Shown here: positions 23,414-32,121 of the stretch, piece by piece
Layout: each line of letters opens with the position of its first letter
Position numbering within the stretch: the first letter of the stretch is position 1
NCBI RefSeq assembly: GCF_964259225.1
Contig: NZ_CAXVKN010000013.1
Length of the DNA: 39,710 nt
Origin: Catenibacterium mitsuoka_A
GTDB taxonomy: Bacteria > Bacillota_I > Bacilli_A > Erysipelotrichales > Coprobacillaceae
Strand: one strand, 5' to 3'
Program-made: the position numbers and the translations under genes
Notes under the pieces: generated by a model
What the model was told of the DNA's origin: nothing
The model's database searches: none
What the model saw: only the letters and a program-made list of their open reading frames with translations

Positions 23414-24706
23414 ATGATTAAGGAAGTAAATGTCGTAGGTGGAGGTTTAGCTGGTGTTGAAGCGACTTATCAGCTTGTTAAAGAAGGTATTCCTGTACAT
23501 TTATATGAAATGAGACCAGTTAAGAAGACTGATGTTCATAAGACAAGTGATTTTGCGGAACTTGTATGTTCTAATTCATTACGTGCAGATGGTTTAAAGA
23601 ATGCGGTTGGTGTATTAAAACAGGAAATGACAATGAATGATAGCTTGATTATCAAGATGGCAAGAGACCATGCCGTACCTGCAGGAGGATCTTTGGCAGT
23701 CGATCGTGAAGGTTTTTCTCATGCAGTGACAGAATTAATTGAAAATCATCCTTTGGTCACTGTACACCGTGAAGAAGTGACAAAAATACCTGAAGGACCT
23801 ACTATTATTGCCTCAGGACCTTTGACAAGTGATGCACTCGCAAAAGAAATTATGAATTTAATGGGTAATCAGGATTATTTTTATTTCTATGATGCAGCAG
23901 CTCCTATTGTCACAAAAGAATCTATTGATTTTAATAAAGCTTTTTATAAATCACGTTATGATAAGGGTGATGGAGAATATATCAACTGTCCAATGACTAA
24001 AGAAGAATTTGATGCTTTCTATGATGCACTGATTAATGCGGAAGTTGTTAAGCCTCATGATTTTGAAGAAAAGTTCTTTGAAGGCTGTATGCCTTTTGAA
24101 GAAATCGCAAAAAGAGGTAAACAGACATTACTTTTTGGCCCAATGAAGCCTGTAGGACTAGAAAAGGATGGTCAGCGTTTTGAAGCAGTGGTTCAGTTAA
24201 GACAGGATAATGCGGTTGGGTCTCTCTATAATATTGTAGGATTCCAGACACATTTAAAATGGGGTGAACAGGACCGTATTATTCATATGATTCCAGGACT
24301 AGAAAATGTCTCTATTGTCCGTTATGGTATCATGCATCGTAACTGTTACTTCAATTCACCTACATATTTAAATCCTACATATCAGTTTAAGAATCGTGAG
24401 GATTTATTCTTTGCAGGTCAGATGACTGGTGTAGAAGGATATGTGGAATCTGCTCAGAGTGGTATTGTGGCTGGTAAAAATATGGTGAGATATTTAAAGG
24501 GAGAAGAATTACTAGTCTATCCTAGAGAAACAGTTATGGGATCTCTCGCTTATTATATTACTCATGCTTCTCCTAGTGATTTCCAGCCAATGAAGGCTAA
24601 TTTTGGAATTCTTCCTGATTTAGAAGATAAAGTGAAGAAAAAAGAAAAGAAAGAAAAATATGCACAACGTGCATTAGAAAAGATGGAAGAATTCATTCAT
24701 GGATGA
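23414..24706 (+). CDS. trmFO: Methylenetetrahydrofolate-tRNA-(uracil-5-)-methyltransferase TrmFO
   Basis: A folate- and FAD-dependent enzyme that makes m5U54 in the T-loop of tRNA in many Gram-positives. The FAD-binding motif VNVVGGGLAGVEA is at residues 5-17, followed by ELVCSNSLRADGLKNAVGVLKQEM, PAGGSLAVDREGFS, and the C-terminal FFAGQMTGVEGYVESAQSG block. The 430 residues are of normal length. ATG 23414 is 5 bases after TGGAGGA; an in-frame ATG at 23372 would put 14 codons in the terminator hairpin and is rejected. It overlaps xerC by 8 bases, the usual topA-trmFO-xerC order. Confidence 0.96.
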   Translation: MIKEVNVVGGGLAGVEATYQLVKEGIPVHLYEMRPVKKTDVHKTSDFAELVCSNSLRADGLKNAVGVLKQEMTMNDSLIIKMARDHAVPAGGSLAVDREGFSHAVTELIENHPLVTVHREEVTKIPEGPTIIASGPLTSDALAKEIMNLMGNQDYFYFYDAAAPIVTKESIDFNKAFYKSRYDKGDGEYINCPMTKEEFDAFYDALINAEVVKPHDFEEKFFEGCMPFEEIAKRGKQTLLFGPMKPVGLEKDGQRFEAVVQLRQDNAVGSLYNIVGFQTHLKWGEQDRIIHMIPGLENVSIVRYGIMHRNCYFNSPTYLNPTYQFKNREDLFFAGQMTGVEGYVESAQSGIVAGKNMVRYLKGEELLVYPRETVMGSLAYYITHASPSDFQPMKANFGILPDLEDKVKKKEKKEKYAQRALEKMEEFIHG

Positions 24707-25631
24707 GAAGAAAACTTTTCTTCACTATCTTAAATATCAAAAGAACTACTCTGTACTTACTTTAGAATCTTATGATAGAGAATTGACTGATTTTCTTTTA
24801 TTTGTAGGCAAAGAAAGTATTTCTTTACAGGAAGTAGATTACTATGTTATTCAGAATTATTTGATTCATTTAAATGAGAAGCACTTATCTCATACAACAA
24901 TCAATCATTATTTGAGTTCTTTAAGATCTTTCTTTAAATATTTATGTAAACAGGAGATAGTTTCTTCTAATCCTTTCACACAGGTTCATTCATTAAAGAC
25001 AGGTAGTAGAAACCCTGATTTTCTTTATGTAGATGAAATGATGGGTTATCTAGACTCAATTGATACGCATACATCTTTAGGTGTAAGAAATAAGGCTCTT
25101 CTAGAACTTATGTATGCATCAGGGCTTCGTGTGAGTGAAGTTGTCTCATTACGTTTATCCCAGGTTGATTTTAATAGACAGATGCTTAGAGTATTAGGTA
25201 AAGGAAGTAAAGAAAGAGAAGTGCCATTTCATGATTATGCAAAGAAATGGTTACTAGAATATATAGATAATGATCGAGTAAGCATTATGAATGAATATCA
25301 TGAAACACATGATTATGTATTTGTGAATAGAAGAGGAAGAAAGCTAACAAATAGGGGAGTAGAAAATATTATCGATCGTACAATGTATCTCTATGATCCT
25401 TTACGTAAGATTCATCCTCATACGATACGTCATTCTTTTGCAACTCATTTACTTGATGCAGGAATGGATATCCGTGTTGTACAGGAATTATTGGGCCATT
25501 CCTCTTTATCTACGACCCAGATTTATACCCATGTATCCCAAGAACACTTAAGAGAAGTATATAATCGTACCTGTCCTCGACAAGAATTCAAGAAAATTGA
25601 AAAAAATATTGACGATAAGGGTAAGAAATGA
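24699..25631 (+). CDS. xerC: Tyrosine recombinase XerC
   Basis: Resolves chromosome dimers at dif with a second Xer protein. It has a SAM-like N-terminal core-binding domain (1-100) and a catalytic domain with R144 (SGLRVSE), K168 (LGKGSKERE), H241 and R244 (HPHTIRHSFATHLLDAG), H267 (LGHSSLSTTQIYTH) and nucleophile Y276. All six residues are present. At 310 residues it has a slightly long lysine-rich tail. XerC rather than XerD is chosen from its position after topA-trmFO; the sequence alone does not decide. The rplU promoter -35 lies inside its last codons. Confidence 0.93.
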   Translation: MDEKKTFLHYLKYQKNYSVLTLESYDRELTDFLLFVGKESISLQEVDYYVIQNYLIHLNEKHLSHTTINHYLSSLRSFFKYLCKQEIVSSNPFTQVHSLKTGSRNPDFLYVDEMMGYLDSIDTHTSLGVRNKALLELMYASGLRVSEVVSLRLSQVDFNRQMLRVLGKGSKEREVPFHDYAKKWLLEYIDNDRVSIMNEYHETHDYVFVNRRGRKLTNRGVENIIDRTMYLYDPLRKIHPHTIRHSFATHLLDAGMDIRVVQELLGHSSLSTTQIYTHVSQEHLREVYNRTCPRQEFKKIEKNIDDKGKK

Positions 25632-25637
25632 TATTAT
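25609..25637 (+). promoter_or_regulatory. Sigma-A promoter for rplU
   Basis: TTGACG (25609-25614), a 17-base spacer and TATTAT (25632-25637), overlapping the xerC stop codon. It gives a leader of about 100 bases. Confidence 0.85.
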
Positions 25638-25642
25638 AATCA

Positions 25643-25744
25643 GCGTTGTAGACCTCTGACTACAACCGCACATAAAAGGTATTAAATGCAAGTGCTGCCT
25701 TGGTTGGCGAGTCTAAGAGAAAAAAATATGAAGGAGGTACACTG
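25643..25744 (+). ncRNA. Ribosomal protein L21 leader (candidate autoregulatory RNA)
   Basis: The leader before rplU begins with a strong stem GTTGTAG/CTACAAC (25645-25651 and 25660-25666), then an AAGTGCTGCCTTGG stretch, and ends at the Shine-Dalgarno AAGGAGGT (25731-25738). Position and the 5' hairpin fit the L21 leader family known in Firmicutes. Assignment is by position and structure only. Confidence 0.6.
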
Positions 25745-26053
25745 ATGTACGCAATTATTGAAACTGGTGGAAAACAGTTAAAGGTTGAAGCTGGAGATAC
25801 TATTTTTGTAGAAAAGTTAGATGTTGAAGAAGGCACTGAATACACTTTCGAAAAGGTTCTTTTAGTTGGTGATAATGGTGTTAAAGTTGGTCATCCTTAC
25901 GTAGAAGGTGCTAAGGTTACTGCAACTGTTGAAAAACAGGGTAAGGAAAAGAAGATCACTGTATTCAAGTATAAGCCAAAGAAGCATTATCATAAGAAAC
26001 AGGGTCATAGACAGCCTTATACTAAGCTAACAATCAAAGAAATCAACGCTTAA
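25745..26053 (+). CDS. rplU: 50S ribosomal protein L21
   Basis: A 102-residue large-subunit protein. It starts MYAIIETGGKQLKVEAGD and carries the conserved VFKYKPKKHYHKKQGHRQPYT stretch that contacts 23S rRNA. ATG 25745 is 6 bases after AAGGAGGT. Its stop overlaps the prp start by one base (TAATG), coupling the two genes. Confidence 0.98.
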   Translation: MYAIIETGGKQLKVEAGDTIFVEKLDVEEGTEYTFEKVLLVGDNGVKVGHPYVEGAKVTATVEKQGKEKKITVFKYKPKKHYHKKQGHRQPYTKLTIKEINA

Positions 26054-26373
26054 TGACTCACGTAGATGTCGTTTACCATGCAGGTCAGATTCAATCAATT
26101 AAGGTTGAAGGACATGCTGGTCAAGATGAATATGGTAAAGATCTTGCATGTGCTGGTATCAGTACCGCAGTGGTAGGTATTTACAATATGCTTGAAGCTA
26201 AAGGCTTCATGAAAGATGGCAATCTTGCCAATGTTGAGAGTGGTTACTCTTATTTCGAGATATTCAATAATCGTGAAGATTATCAGATTATTCTAGAAAC
26301 TTTATTAAAAATTCTAGAAACTGTTGAATACTCATATGAACAATATGTTAAAATTAACACTAGGGAGGTATAA
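26053..26373 (+). CDS. prp: Ribosomal-processing cysteine protease Prp
   Basis: Cuts the N-terminal extension from ribosomal protein L27, an essential step in Firmicutes that carry the extension. The catalytic pair is visible: H21 in VEGHAGQDEYGKD and C33 in LACAGIS. The 106 residues match the family. It lies between its co-transcribed neighbour L21 and its own substrate L27, whose gene begins 5 bases after its stop codon. Confidence 0.94.
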   Translation: MTHVDVVYHAGQIQSIKVEGHAGQDEYGKDLACAGISTAVVGIYNMLEAKGFMKDGNLANVESGYSYFEIFNNREDYQIILETLLKILETVEYSYEQYVKINTREV

Positions 26374-26377
26374 TACT

Positions 26378-26659
26378 ATGTTAAAGTTAGATTTACAGTT
26401 ATTCGCTTCTAAAAAGGGTGTAGGTTCTACTAAGAACGGTCGTGACTCTGAATCAAAGCGTTTAGGTGCTAAGCTTTCTGATGGACAGACTTGCACAGCT
26501 GGTTCAATTATTTATAGACAGAGAGGTACTAAGGTTCATCCTGGTACTAATGTTGGTAAAGGTGGAGACGATACTTTATTCGCTAAAGTTGATGGTGTCG
26601 TTAAATACGAAAGACTTGGTAAAAACAAGAAACAGGTATCTGTTTACCCTGTAGCTTAA
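26378..26659 (+). CDS. rpmA: 50S ribosomal protein L27 (with Prp-cleaved extension)
   Basis: A 93-residue L27, whose N terminus reaches towards the peptidyl transferase centre. The precursor begins MLKLDLQLFASKKG. The first nine or so residues match the Firmicute extension removed by Prp (LQxFA-type site), leaving the normal SKKGVGSTKNGRDSESKRLG. The start is ATG 26378 after GGGAGGT; longer in-frame starts inside prp lack a ribosome-binding site. Confidence 0.97.
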   Translation: MLKLDLQLFASKKGVGSTKNGRDSESKRLGAKLSDGQTCTAGSIIYRQRGTKVHPGTNVGKGGDDTLFAKVDGVVKYERLGKNKKQVSVYPVA

Positions 26660-26663
26660 TCTC

Positions 26664-26690
26664 AAGAATCCCCCATGGGATTCTTTTTTT
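26664..26690 (+). terminator. Intrinsic terminator after rpmA
   Basis: AAGAATCCC (26664-26672) and GGGATTCTT (26677-26685) form a 9-bp stem with a CCAT loop, followed by a T-run. It is 20 bases before the obg start. Confidence 0.92.
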
Positions 26691-26709
26691 AAAGAAAGAA
26701 GGTGGATAC

Positions 26710-27987
26710 ATGAAATTTATTGATCGCGTTAAGATTTATGTTCAAGCAGGTACTGGAGGTAATGGTACAGTTGCTTTCAGACGTGAAGCGCATGTTCCAA
26801 AGGGAGGTCCATCTGGAGGAGATGGAGGTCGTGGCGGAAGTGTTATCTTCGTTGCAACAAACTCATTATCAACTTTATTAGATTTAAGATATTATCGTGA
26901 ATACAAGGCTCAAAATGGTGAAAAAGGTCATGCTAAAAAGATGCATGGTGCTGATGCTGATGATTTAGTCATCAGAGTACCAGTAGGAACTTGTGTCTAT
27001 GATGACGATACAGGCAATATTATTGCCGACCTTACAAAGGATGGTCAGCGTGCTGTAATCGCAAAAGGTGGCCGTGGTGGTCGTGGGAATGCAAGATTTG
27101 CTTCATCACGTAATCCAGCACCTAAAATCTGTGAAAATGGTGAACCAGGTGAAAAATTCAATCTAAGAGTAGAGTTAAAACTACTTGCAGATGTTGGATT
27201 AGTAGGATTCCCAAGTGTTGGTAAGTCTACTTTATTATCTGTTGTTTCAAAGGCAAGACCACAGATTGCTGATTATCACTTTACTACTATCGTGCCTAAT
27301 TTAGGTGTTGTACAGGTTAAGGATGGTCGTTCATTTGTTATGGCTGACCTACCTGGTCTTATTGAAGGCGCATCACAGGGTAAAGGTTTAGGTCATCAGT
27401 TCTTAAGACATATCGAAAGATGTCGTGTTATTGTTCATATTATTGATATGAGCGGTAGCGAAGGCAGAGATCCTTATGAAGATTATGTTACTATTAATAA
27501 AGAATTAGGTGAATATGAATATCGCTTATTAGAAAGACCACAGATTATTGTGGCTAATAAGATGGATGGTGATGAAGCAGAAGAAAACTTAAAGAAATTC
27601 AAGGAAAAGCTTGGAAATCAGAAAGTATTCCCAATCATTGCACCTATCCATGAGGGTATCGATGCTGTTCTTTATGCAGTTGCTGATGCATTAGAAACTG
27701 CTCCAGACTTCTTTAATCAGGAAGAAGAACAGGAAAGTGTTCTTTATACTTATAAGGAAGAAGAAAAACCATTCACTATCCATAATAAAGGTAATGGTGT
27801 ATGGGAAGTTACTGGTAAGAAGGTTGAAAGACTTGTACAGATGGCCTCATTCACTACAGATGATGGCTTCCAGAGATTTGCATTGCAGATCCGTAATATG
27901 GGTATCGATGATGCATTAAGAGAAGCAGGCTGTGAAGATGGCGATACTGTACGCCTATATGATTTCGAATTTGAATTTTATAATTAA
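26710..27987 (+). CDS. obg: Obg family GTPase (ObgE/CgtA)
   Basis: An essential GTPase linked to 50S maturation and stress signalling. The glycine-rich Obg fold (1-157) contains GGDGGRGGS and GGRGGRGNARF, the G domain has GFPSVGKSTLL and DLPGLIEGA, NKMD, and the C-terminal OCT domain (about 350-425) ends DGDTVRLYDFEFEF. The 425 residues are of Firmicute type with OCT present. It has a ribosome-binding site of the AAGGTGG type. No promoter is obvious between the rpmA terminator and its start, so expression is likely read-through. Confidence 0.97.
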   Translation: MKFIDRVKIYVQAGTGGNGTVAFRREAHVPKGGPSGGDGGRGGSVIFVATNSLSTLLDLRYYREYKAQNGEKGHAKKMHGADADDLVIRVPVGTCVYDDDTGNIIADLTKDGQRAVIAKGGRGGRGNARFASSRNPAPKICENGEPGEKFNLRVELKLLADVGLVGFPSVGKSTLLSVVSKARPQIADYHFTTIVPNLGVVQVKDGRSFVMADLPGLIEGASQGKGLGHQFLRHIERCRVIVHIIDMSGSEGRDPYEDYVTINKELGEYEYRLLERPQIIVANKMDGDEAEENLKKFKEKLGNQKVFPIIAPIHEGIDAVLYAVADALETAPDFFNQEEEQESVLYTYKEEEKPFTIHNKGNGVWEVTGKKVERLVQMASFTTDDGFQRFALQIRNMGIDDALREAGCEDGDTVRLYDFEFEFYN

Positions 27988-28016
27988 TACCATTTCTAGA
28001 AATGGTATTTTTTTTT
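27986..28016 (+). terminator. Intrinsic terminator after obg
   Basis: AATACCATTTC (27986-27996) and GAAATGGTATT (27999-28009) form a perfect 11-bp inverted repeat followed by a long T-run. The stem begins within the stop codon. Confidence 0.92.
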
Positions 28017-28056
28017 GACATATGATAGAATTAGGAAATGCGTAAAGGAGATTTTT

Positions 28057-28617
28057 ATGTATAGTTATATCAAAGGAATCATTGCAGATTTGTATTCAGA
28101 TCATATTGTCATAGATAATCATGGAATAGGCTATGAAGTACATGTATCCAACCCCTATAATTTTAAAAAGGGTGATGATGCAACAGTCTATATCTATCAG
28201 CAGGTCAAAGAAGATGATATTACTTTATTTGGCTTTAAGAAAAAAGAAGAAAAAGAATTATTTCAGAAGCTTATTCTTGTAAAAGGAATAGGCTGTAAGA
28301 CAGCTATTGGTATTCTTGCAACAGGTGAGATTGATGCTATTATTGATGCGATAGAAGGTAAAAATACAGCTTATTTAAAGAAGATACCAGGTATTGGTCC
28401 TAAAGCTGCACAGCAGATCATTCTTGACTTGCATGGTAAGTTTGATAAACGTGCAATGAAGCCTCTTGGTTCTCCAGATTATGAAGAAGCCACTGAAGTA
28501 TTAATCGCATTAGGCTATAAACAAAATGATGTAGAAAAAGCAATGAAAGTATTATCTAGTGAAAATCTAGATACTAATGGTTATGTAAAACGTGCATTAG
28601 CTTTATTAACACAATAA
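28057..28617 (+). CDS. ruvA: Holliday junction branch migration protein RuvA
   Basis: Binds four-way junctions and positions the RuvB motors. The OB-fold N terminus is MYSYIKGIIADLYSDHIVI, two helix-hairpin-helix motifs follow (VKGIGCKTAIGIL and IPGIGPKAAQQIILDL), and the C-terminal RuvB-binding domain (about 140-186) starts near EEATEVLIALGY. ATG 28057 follows AAAGGAG by 6 bases. TTGACA at 28015-28020 resembles a -35, but no -10 at the right spacing is clear. ruvB follows after 15 bases. Confidence 0.96.
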   Translation: MYSYIKGIIADLYSDHIVIDNHGIGYEVHVSNPYNFKKGDDATVYIYQQVKEDDITLFGFKKKEEKELFQKLILVKGIGCKTAIGILATGEIDAIIDAIEGKNTAYLKKIPGIGPKAAQQIILDLHGKFDKRAMKPLGSPDYEEATEVLIALGYKQNDVEKAMKVLSSENLDTNGYVKRALALLTQ

Positions 28618-28632
28618 TGAAAGGAGAATCTT

Positions 28633-29625
28633 ATGGATCGTGATATTTTAGATACAAATGAACATATCGAAGATGAGGAAAGTTCTTTAAGACCGGCTTC
28701 TTTTGATGAATATGTCGGTCAGCATGATTTAAAAGAAAACCTTCGTGTCTTTGTAGGTGCTGCAAAGATGCGTGATGAAACACTTGATCATGTTTTATTT
28801 TATGGTCCTCCAGGACTAGGTAAAACCACAATGTCGATGATTATTGCGAATGAAATGGGAACGCATATCAAGATTACAACAGGACCTTCTATTGAAAAAA
28901 CAGGTGATCTCGTTGCATTACTTACATCTCTTGAACCAGGGGATGTACTCTTTATCGATGAAATTCATCGTTTAAATAAAGTCGTAGAAGAAATACTATA
29001 TCCTGCAATGGAAGATTTCTGTGTAGATGTTATGATTGGTAAAGATGCGACAACACGTTCTGTACGTATTGATTTACCTCCTTTCACATTAGTAGGAGCG
29101 ACAACACGTGCAGGAGATATTTCTGCTCCATTACGTGACCGTTTTGGTATTGTGGCTAAACTTGATTATTATAAAGATGAAGAACTCAGAGATATCATTT
29201 CTCGTACAAGTAAAGTCTATGGTATGACAATGGAAGAAGAAGCTAAGATGGAACTTGCCAGACGTTCAAGAGGAACGCCACGTATTGCGAATAGACTCTT
29301 TAGACGTGTCAGAGACTTTGCGCAGTTCTATGGTGATGAAATCATTACTAAAGACCGTACAATGCAGGCATTGGATCGTTTAAAAGTAGATAATCTAGGA
29401 CTAGATGATGTCGATCATAAATACTTACTAGGTATCATCAATCGTTTCCAAGGCGGCCCTGTAGGATTAGAAGCACTTGCTGCAAGCATTGGTGAAGAAA
29501 GAATGACATTAGAAGATGTCTATGAACCTTACTTACTACAAAAAGGCTTGATTAAACGTACTTCAAGAGGCAGAATTGCGACGGATCTTGCTTATAGGCA
29601 TTTTCATATTACAAGAGAGAATTAA
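28633..29625 (+). CDS. ruvB: Holliday junction DNA helicase RuvB
   Basis: A hexameric AAA+ motor for branch migration. Walker A GPPGLGKTT is at residues 58-66, Walker B FIDEIHR has D109/E110, then the sensor-1 region LVGATTRAGDISAPLRDRFG and a C-terminal winged helix ending in GLIKRTSRGRIATDLAY. The 330 residues are standard. Its stop codon is embedded in the downstream terminator stem. Confidence 0.97.
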   Translation: MDRDILDTNEHIEDEESSLRPASFDEYVGQHDLKENLRVFVGAAKMRDETLDHVLFYGPPGLGKTTMSMIIANEMGTHIKITTGPSIEKTGDLVALLTSLEPGDVLFIDEIHRLNKVVEEILYPAMEDFCVDVMIGKDATTRSVRIDLPPFTLVGATTRAGDISAPLRDRFGIVAKLDYYKDEELRDIISRTSKVYGMTMEEEAKMELARRSRGTPRIANRLFRRVRDFAQFYGDEIITKDRTMQALDRLKVDNLGLDDVDHKYLLGIINRFQGGPVGLEALAASIGEERMTLEDVYEPYLLQKGLIKRTSRGRIATDLAYRHFHITREN

Positions 29626-29641
29626 TTTAATTCTCTTTTTT
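29616..29641 (+). terminator. Intrinsic terminator overlapping ruvB stop codon
   Basis: AGAGAATTAA (29616-29625) and TTAATTCTCT (29627-29636) pair, most realistically as a 7-bp stem with a 7-base loop, followed by a T-run to 29641. The comEA ATG is two bases later. Confidence 0.85.
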
Positions 29642-29642
29642 T

Positions 29643-30113
29643 ATGCGTCAAATTAAGATTATAGGGCTGATTCTTCTAAGTATTGCCTCATTTATATATG
29701 GTTATCAAAAGCCTGAGAAGGTCAGCTCAACACAAAAATCAGAAGTCTATATTACATTAGAAGGTGCTTTTAACAAGACAGGAGAAGTCCCTATAAAAGA
29801 AGGGATGACAATGAGTGATTTGGTTAAGGAAGTTGGAGTTAAAGAAAATGCCTGCATGGAATCTTTAAATATGAATAGAAGTATCCAGGCAGAGATGCGT
29901 CTTTATTTACCGGAAAAAAGAGCAAATATGATTTCACTCAATAAAGGAACAATAGAAGACTTTATGACATTAAAAGGAGTAGGAGAGAAAACAGCACAGA
30001 AGTTTATAGATTATAGGCAGATACAGCCCTTTTATACAATAGAAGACATTATGAATATACAAGGAATCGGTGAGAAGAAATATCTCATCTACCGTGACTA
30101 CTTATGCCTTTAA
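29643..30113 (+). CDS. comEA: Competence DNA-binding protein ComEA
   Basis: The membrane-anchored receptor that holds double-stranded DNA at the cell surface during uptake. It has an N-terminal membrane anchor (about 4-20), an SLBB-type domain (about 35-92, YITLEGAFNKTGEVPI) and a C-terminal double helix-hairpin-helix (about 98-156, LKGVGEKTAQKFIDYR and IQGIGEKKYLIYRDY). The start codon immediately follows the ruvB terminator T-run and has no Shine-Dalgarno. It overlaps comEC by 10 bases. Confidence 0.9.
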   Translation: MRQIKIIGLILLSIASFIYGYQKPEKVSSTQKSEVYITLEGAFNKTGEVPIKEGMTMSDLVKEVGVKENACMESLNMNRSIQAEMRLYLPEKRANMISLNKGTIEDFMTLKGVGEKTAQKFIDYRQIQPFYTIEDIMNIQGIGEKKYLIYRDYLCL

Positions 30114-32083
30114 GATATCATTTAGTATATTATGCAGTATTTGTCTTGTTACTATCTGTTGCTTATCTTGTTCATCCTTTATTTTATATATTTCTACTAG
30201 CTTATTTAATTTATCTAGTAAAACGATTTGGAAGAAAGATGTTATTTCTTCTTTTTTTATTACCTATTATACTTAGACCAGCCACATCAACAGAAGTGCC
30301 TTCTATTGTTTCAGGAAAGGTGAAAGATGTTAGAGATAATTATGTTATTTTAAATACTGGTTATGGGAAGATTAAAGCCTATACAGATCATAAGTTTCAA
30401 TATAATGATGAAGTACTTGTTAAATTGAACTTTCTAGAAATCAAGCATCGTAAAGATCCTATAGGTTATGATGAATATCATTCATTCAAAGCTAACAATA
30501 TCGTTGCAAAGGCTAAAATCACCCATATTACTTCTGTCTCATCTCATCCCTCTTTTTATCAATTATTAGAAAAACAGTTTTCTTCCTCAAAATCAATTAA
30601 AAGCTATCAGAAGCTATTTATCTTAGGCATTAAAGATGACGCCATTAAAGAAGACTATTCACTCCTCACAAGTCTTTCTCTCGTACATATGTTTGCTCTT
30701 TCAGGAATGCATATTCATTTACTCTATAAATGTCTCGGTCTTATTAAATCATTTATACGTGATGATATTGCAGATATCATTATTAAAGTACTTATGGGCT
30801 TTTATGTTTTTTCTATACCTTATAATATATCTCTTCATCGTGCTTTTTATATGTTAGTAATTTATGATCTTGTGAAGGAGAAGTTCAATCAACTAGATGT
30901 TTTATCATTTCTTGTTTTAGTTAATGTTATTAAGAATCCTTATATCATCTTTAGTATTTCTTTTGTCTTTTCATATTTTATTTATTTTCTTGTCATTATG
31001 ACCAAACATTTCCCATACCGCTCTTTCCTTATTTATTTAGGTGGTATTCCTATTGTCCTCTCACTTAATTTCTCTATCAATATCTTTTCTTATTTCTTAA
31101 CAGTTCTTCTTTCTCCTTTTATATCCTGTTTTTATATTGTGACACTTCTCTCTCTTATTTTTCCAATAGATCTAATTATGAAGATGATGATTGGCTACCA
31201 GCAGATGATTCTTACCTTTATTACTTCATTGAATGCAGAAATCATCTTTCAAAAACCAACCCTCTCATTTATTATTCTTTATTACATTATCTTGTTTAAT
31301 ATCTTCTTATTATTAGAAGAAAAAAAGAGTATTCAATTTTCTATGTCGTTGCTGTGCGCACTACTGATCAGCTTCCATATATATAGTATCTATAAACCTT
31401 ATACGCAGGTCTCTACTATTGATGTAGGACAGGGAGATTGTTCACTCATTCGTCTCCCTTTTAATCATGGAAATTATTTGATTGATACAGGTGGTAATAG
31501 GGAATATGATATTGCCTCACATAATGTCATCCCTTATCTTAAATCACAGGGTATACCGTGTATTGATAGAGTTTATATATCTCATCATGATTATGATCAC
31601 TATGGTGCATTAGATTCATTAAAGAAGAAATATAAAGTAAAGCGTATTATTGATACGTATCAGAAAGAAGAGAAGAATAAGCTCATTACAATCAAGATGC
31701 TTAAAAATGATGTCATCTATCCTTCTACTAATGAAAACTCATTAGTCATGTTAGTCACAACAGGAGGCTATAATTATTTATTTACAGGTGATATCCCAAG
31801 TAACGTAGAAGAAGATCTTTATAAGAAATATGGGGAAATAGATGTGGATGTCTTAAAGGTTGCACATCATGGCAGTGGTTATTCTTCTTCTGTAACATTC
31901 TTTCAAATGGTTCATCCGCGTATTGCGATGATTGGTGTAGGCGAACATAATCTTTATGGTCACCCGGCTCGTATTGTTATTAAACGATTAGAAGAAAGAA
32001 AGATTAAAATACTGCGTACAGATCTTGATGGCAGCTTTTCTATTATCACTTATTTAGGAGAACATCTTGTTTACCGCTATTAA
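30104..32083 (+). CDS. comEC: Competence DNA channel ComEC/Rec2
   Basis: The inner-membrane channel for single-stranded DNA. The 659 residues comprise two N-terminal helices, a DUF4131 OB-like segment (about 60-140), the polytopic Competence domain (about 165-430, including HMFALSGMHIHLLYK) and a C-terminal metallo-beta-lactamase-like domain (TIDVGQGDCSLIRLP, DTGG, SHHDYDHYGA, FTGDIP, KVAHHGSGYSSS). The nuclease-like metal ligands are present. It starts inside comEA without a clear ribosome-binding site, pointing to translational coupling. No pseudogenisation is seen, so the uptake machinery appears intact. Confidence 0.92.
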   Translation: MPLRYHLVYYAVFVLLLSVAYLVHPLFYIFLLAYLIYLVKRFGRKMLFLLFLLPIILRPATSTEVPSIVSGKVKDVRDNYVILNTGYGKIKAYTDHKFQYNDEVLVKLNFLEIKHRKDPIGYDEYHSFKANNIVAKAKITHITSVSSHPSFYQLLEKQFSSSKSIKSYQKLFILGIKDDAIKEDYSLLTSLSLVHMFALSGMHIHLLYKCLGLIKSFIRDDIADIIIKVLMGFYVFSIPYNISLHRAFYMLVIYDLVKEKFNQLDVLSFLVLVNVIKNPYIIFSISFVFSYFIYFLVIMTKHFPYRSFLIYLGGIPIVLSLNFSINIFSYFLTVLLSPFISCFYIVTLLSLIFPIDLIMKMMIGYQQMILTFITSLNAEIIFQKPTLSFIILYYIILFNIFLLLEEKKSIQFSMSLLCALLISFHIYSIYKPYTQVSTIDVGQGDCSLIRLPFNHGNYLIDTGGNREYDIASHNVIPYLKSQGIPCIDRVYISHHDYDHYGALDSLKKKYKVKRIIDTYQKEEKNKLITIKMLKNDVIYPSTNENSLVMLVTTGGYNYLFTGDIPSNVEEDLYKKYGEIDVDVLKVAHHGSGYSSSVTFFQMVHPRIAMIGVGEHNLYGHPARIVIKRLEERKIKILRTDLDGSFSIITYLGEHLVYRY

Positions 32084-32091
32084 TAAATTTA

Positions 32092-32100
32092 TGGTAGAAT
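32092..32100 (+). promoter_or_regulatory. Possible extended -10 promoter for holA
   Basis: TGGTAGAAT (32092-32100) fits TGnTAnnAT just after the comEC stop. No good -35 is seen at normal spacing. Confidence 0.4.
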
Positions 32101-32121
32101 AGGACAAAAGGATGGAGAACT

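Noticed and set aside
28015..28031. TTGACA as a -35 for ruvA
   Set aside because: No acceptable -10 lies 16-18 bases downstream. The nearby TATGAT and TAGAAT are too close to pair with it.
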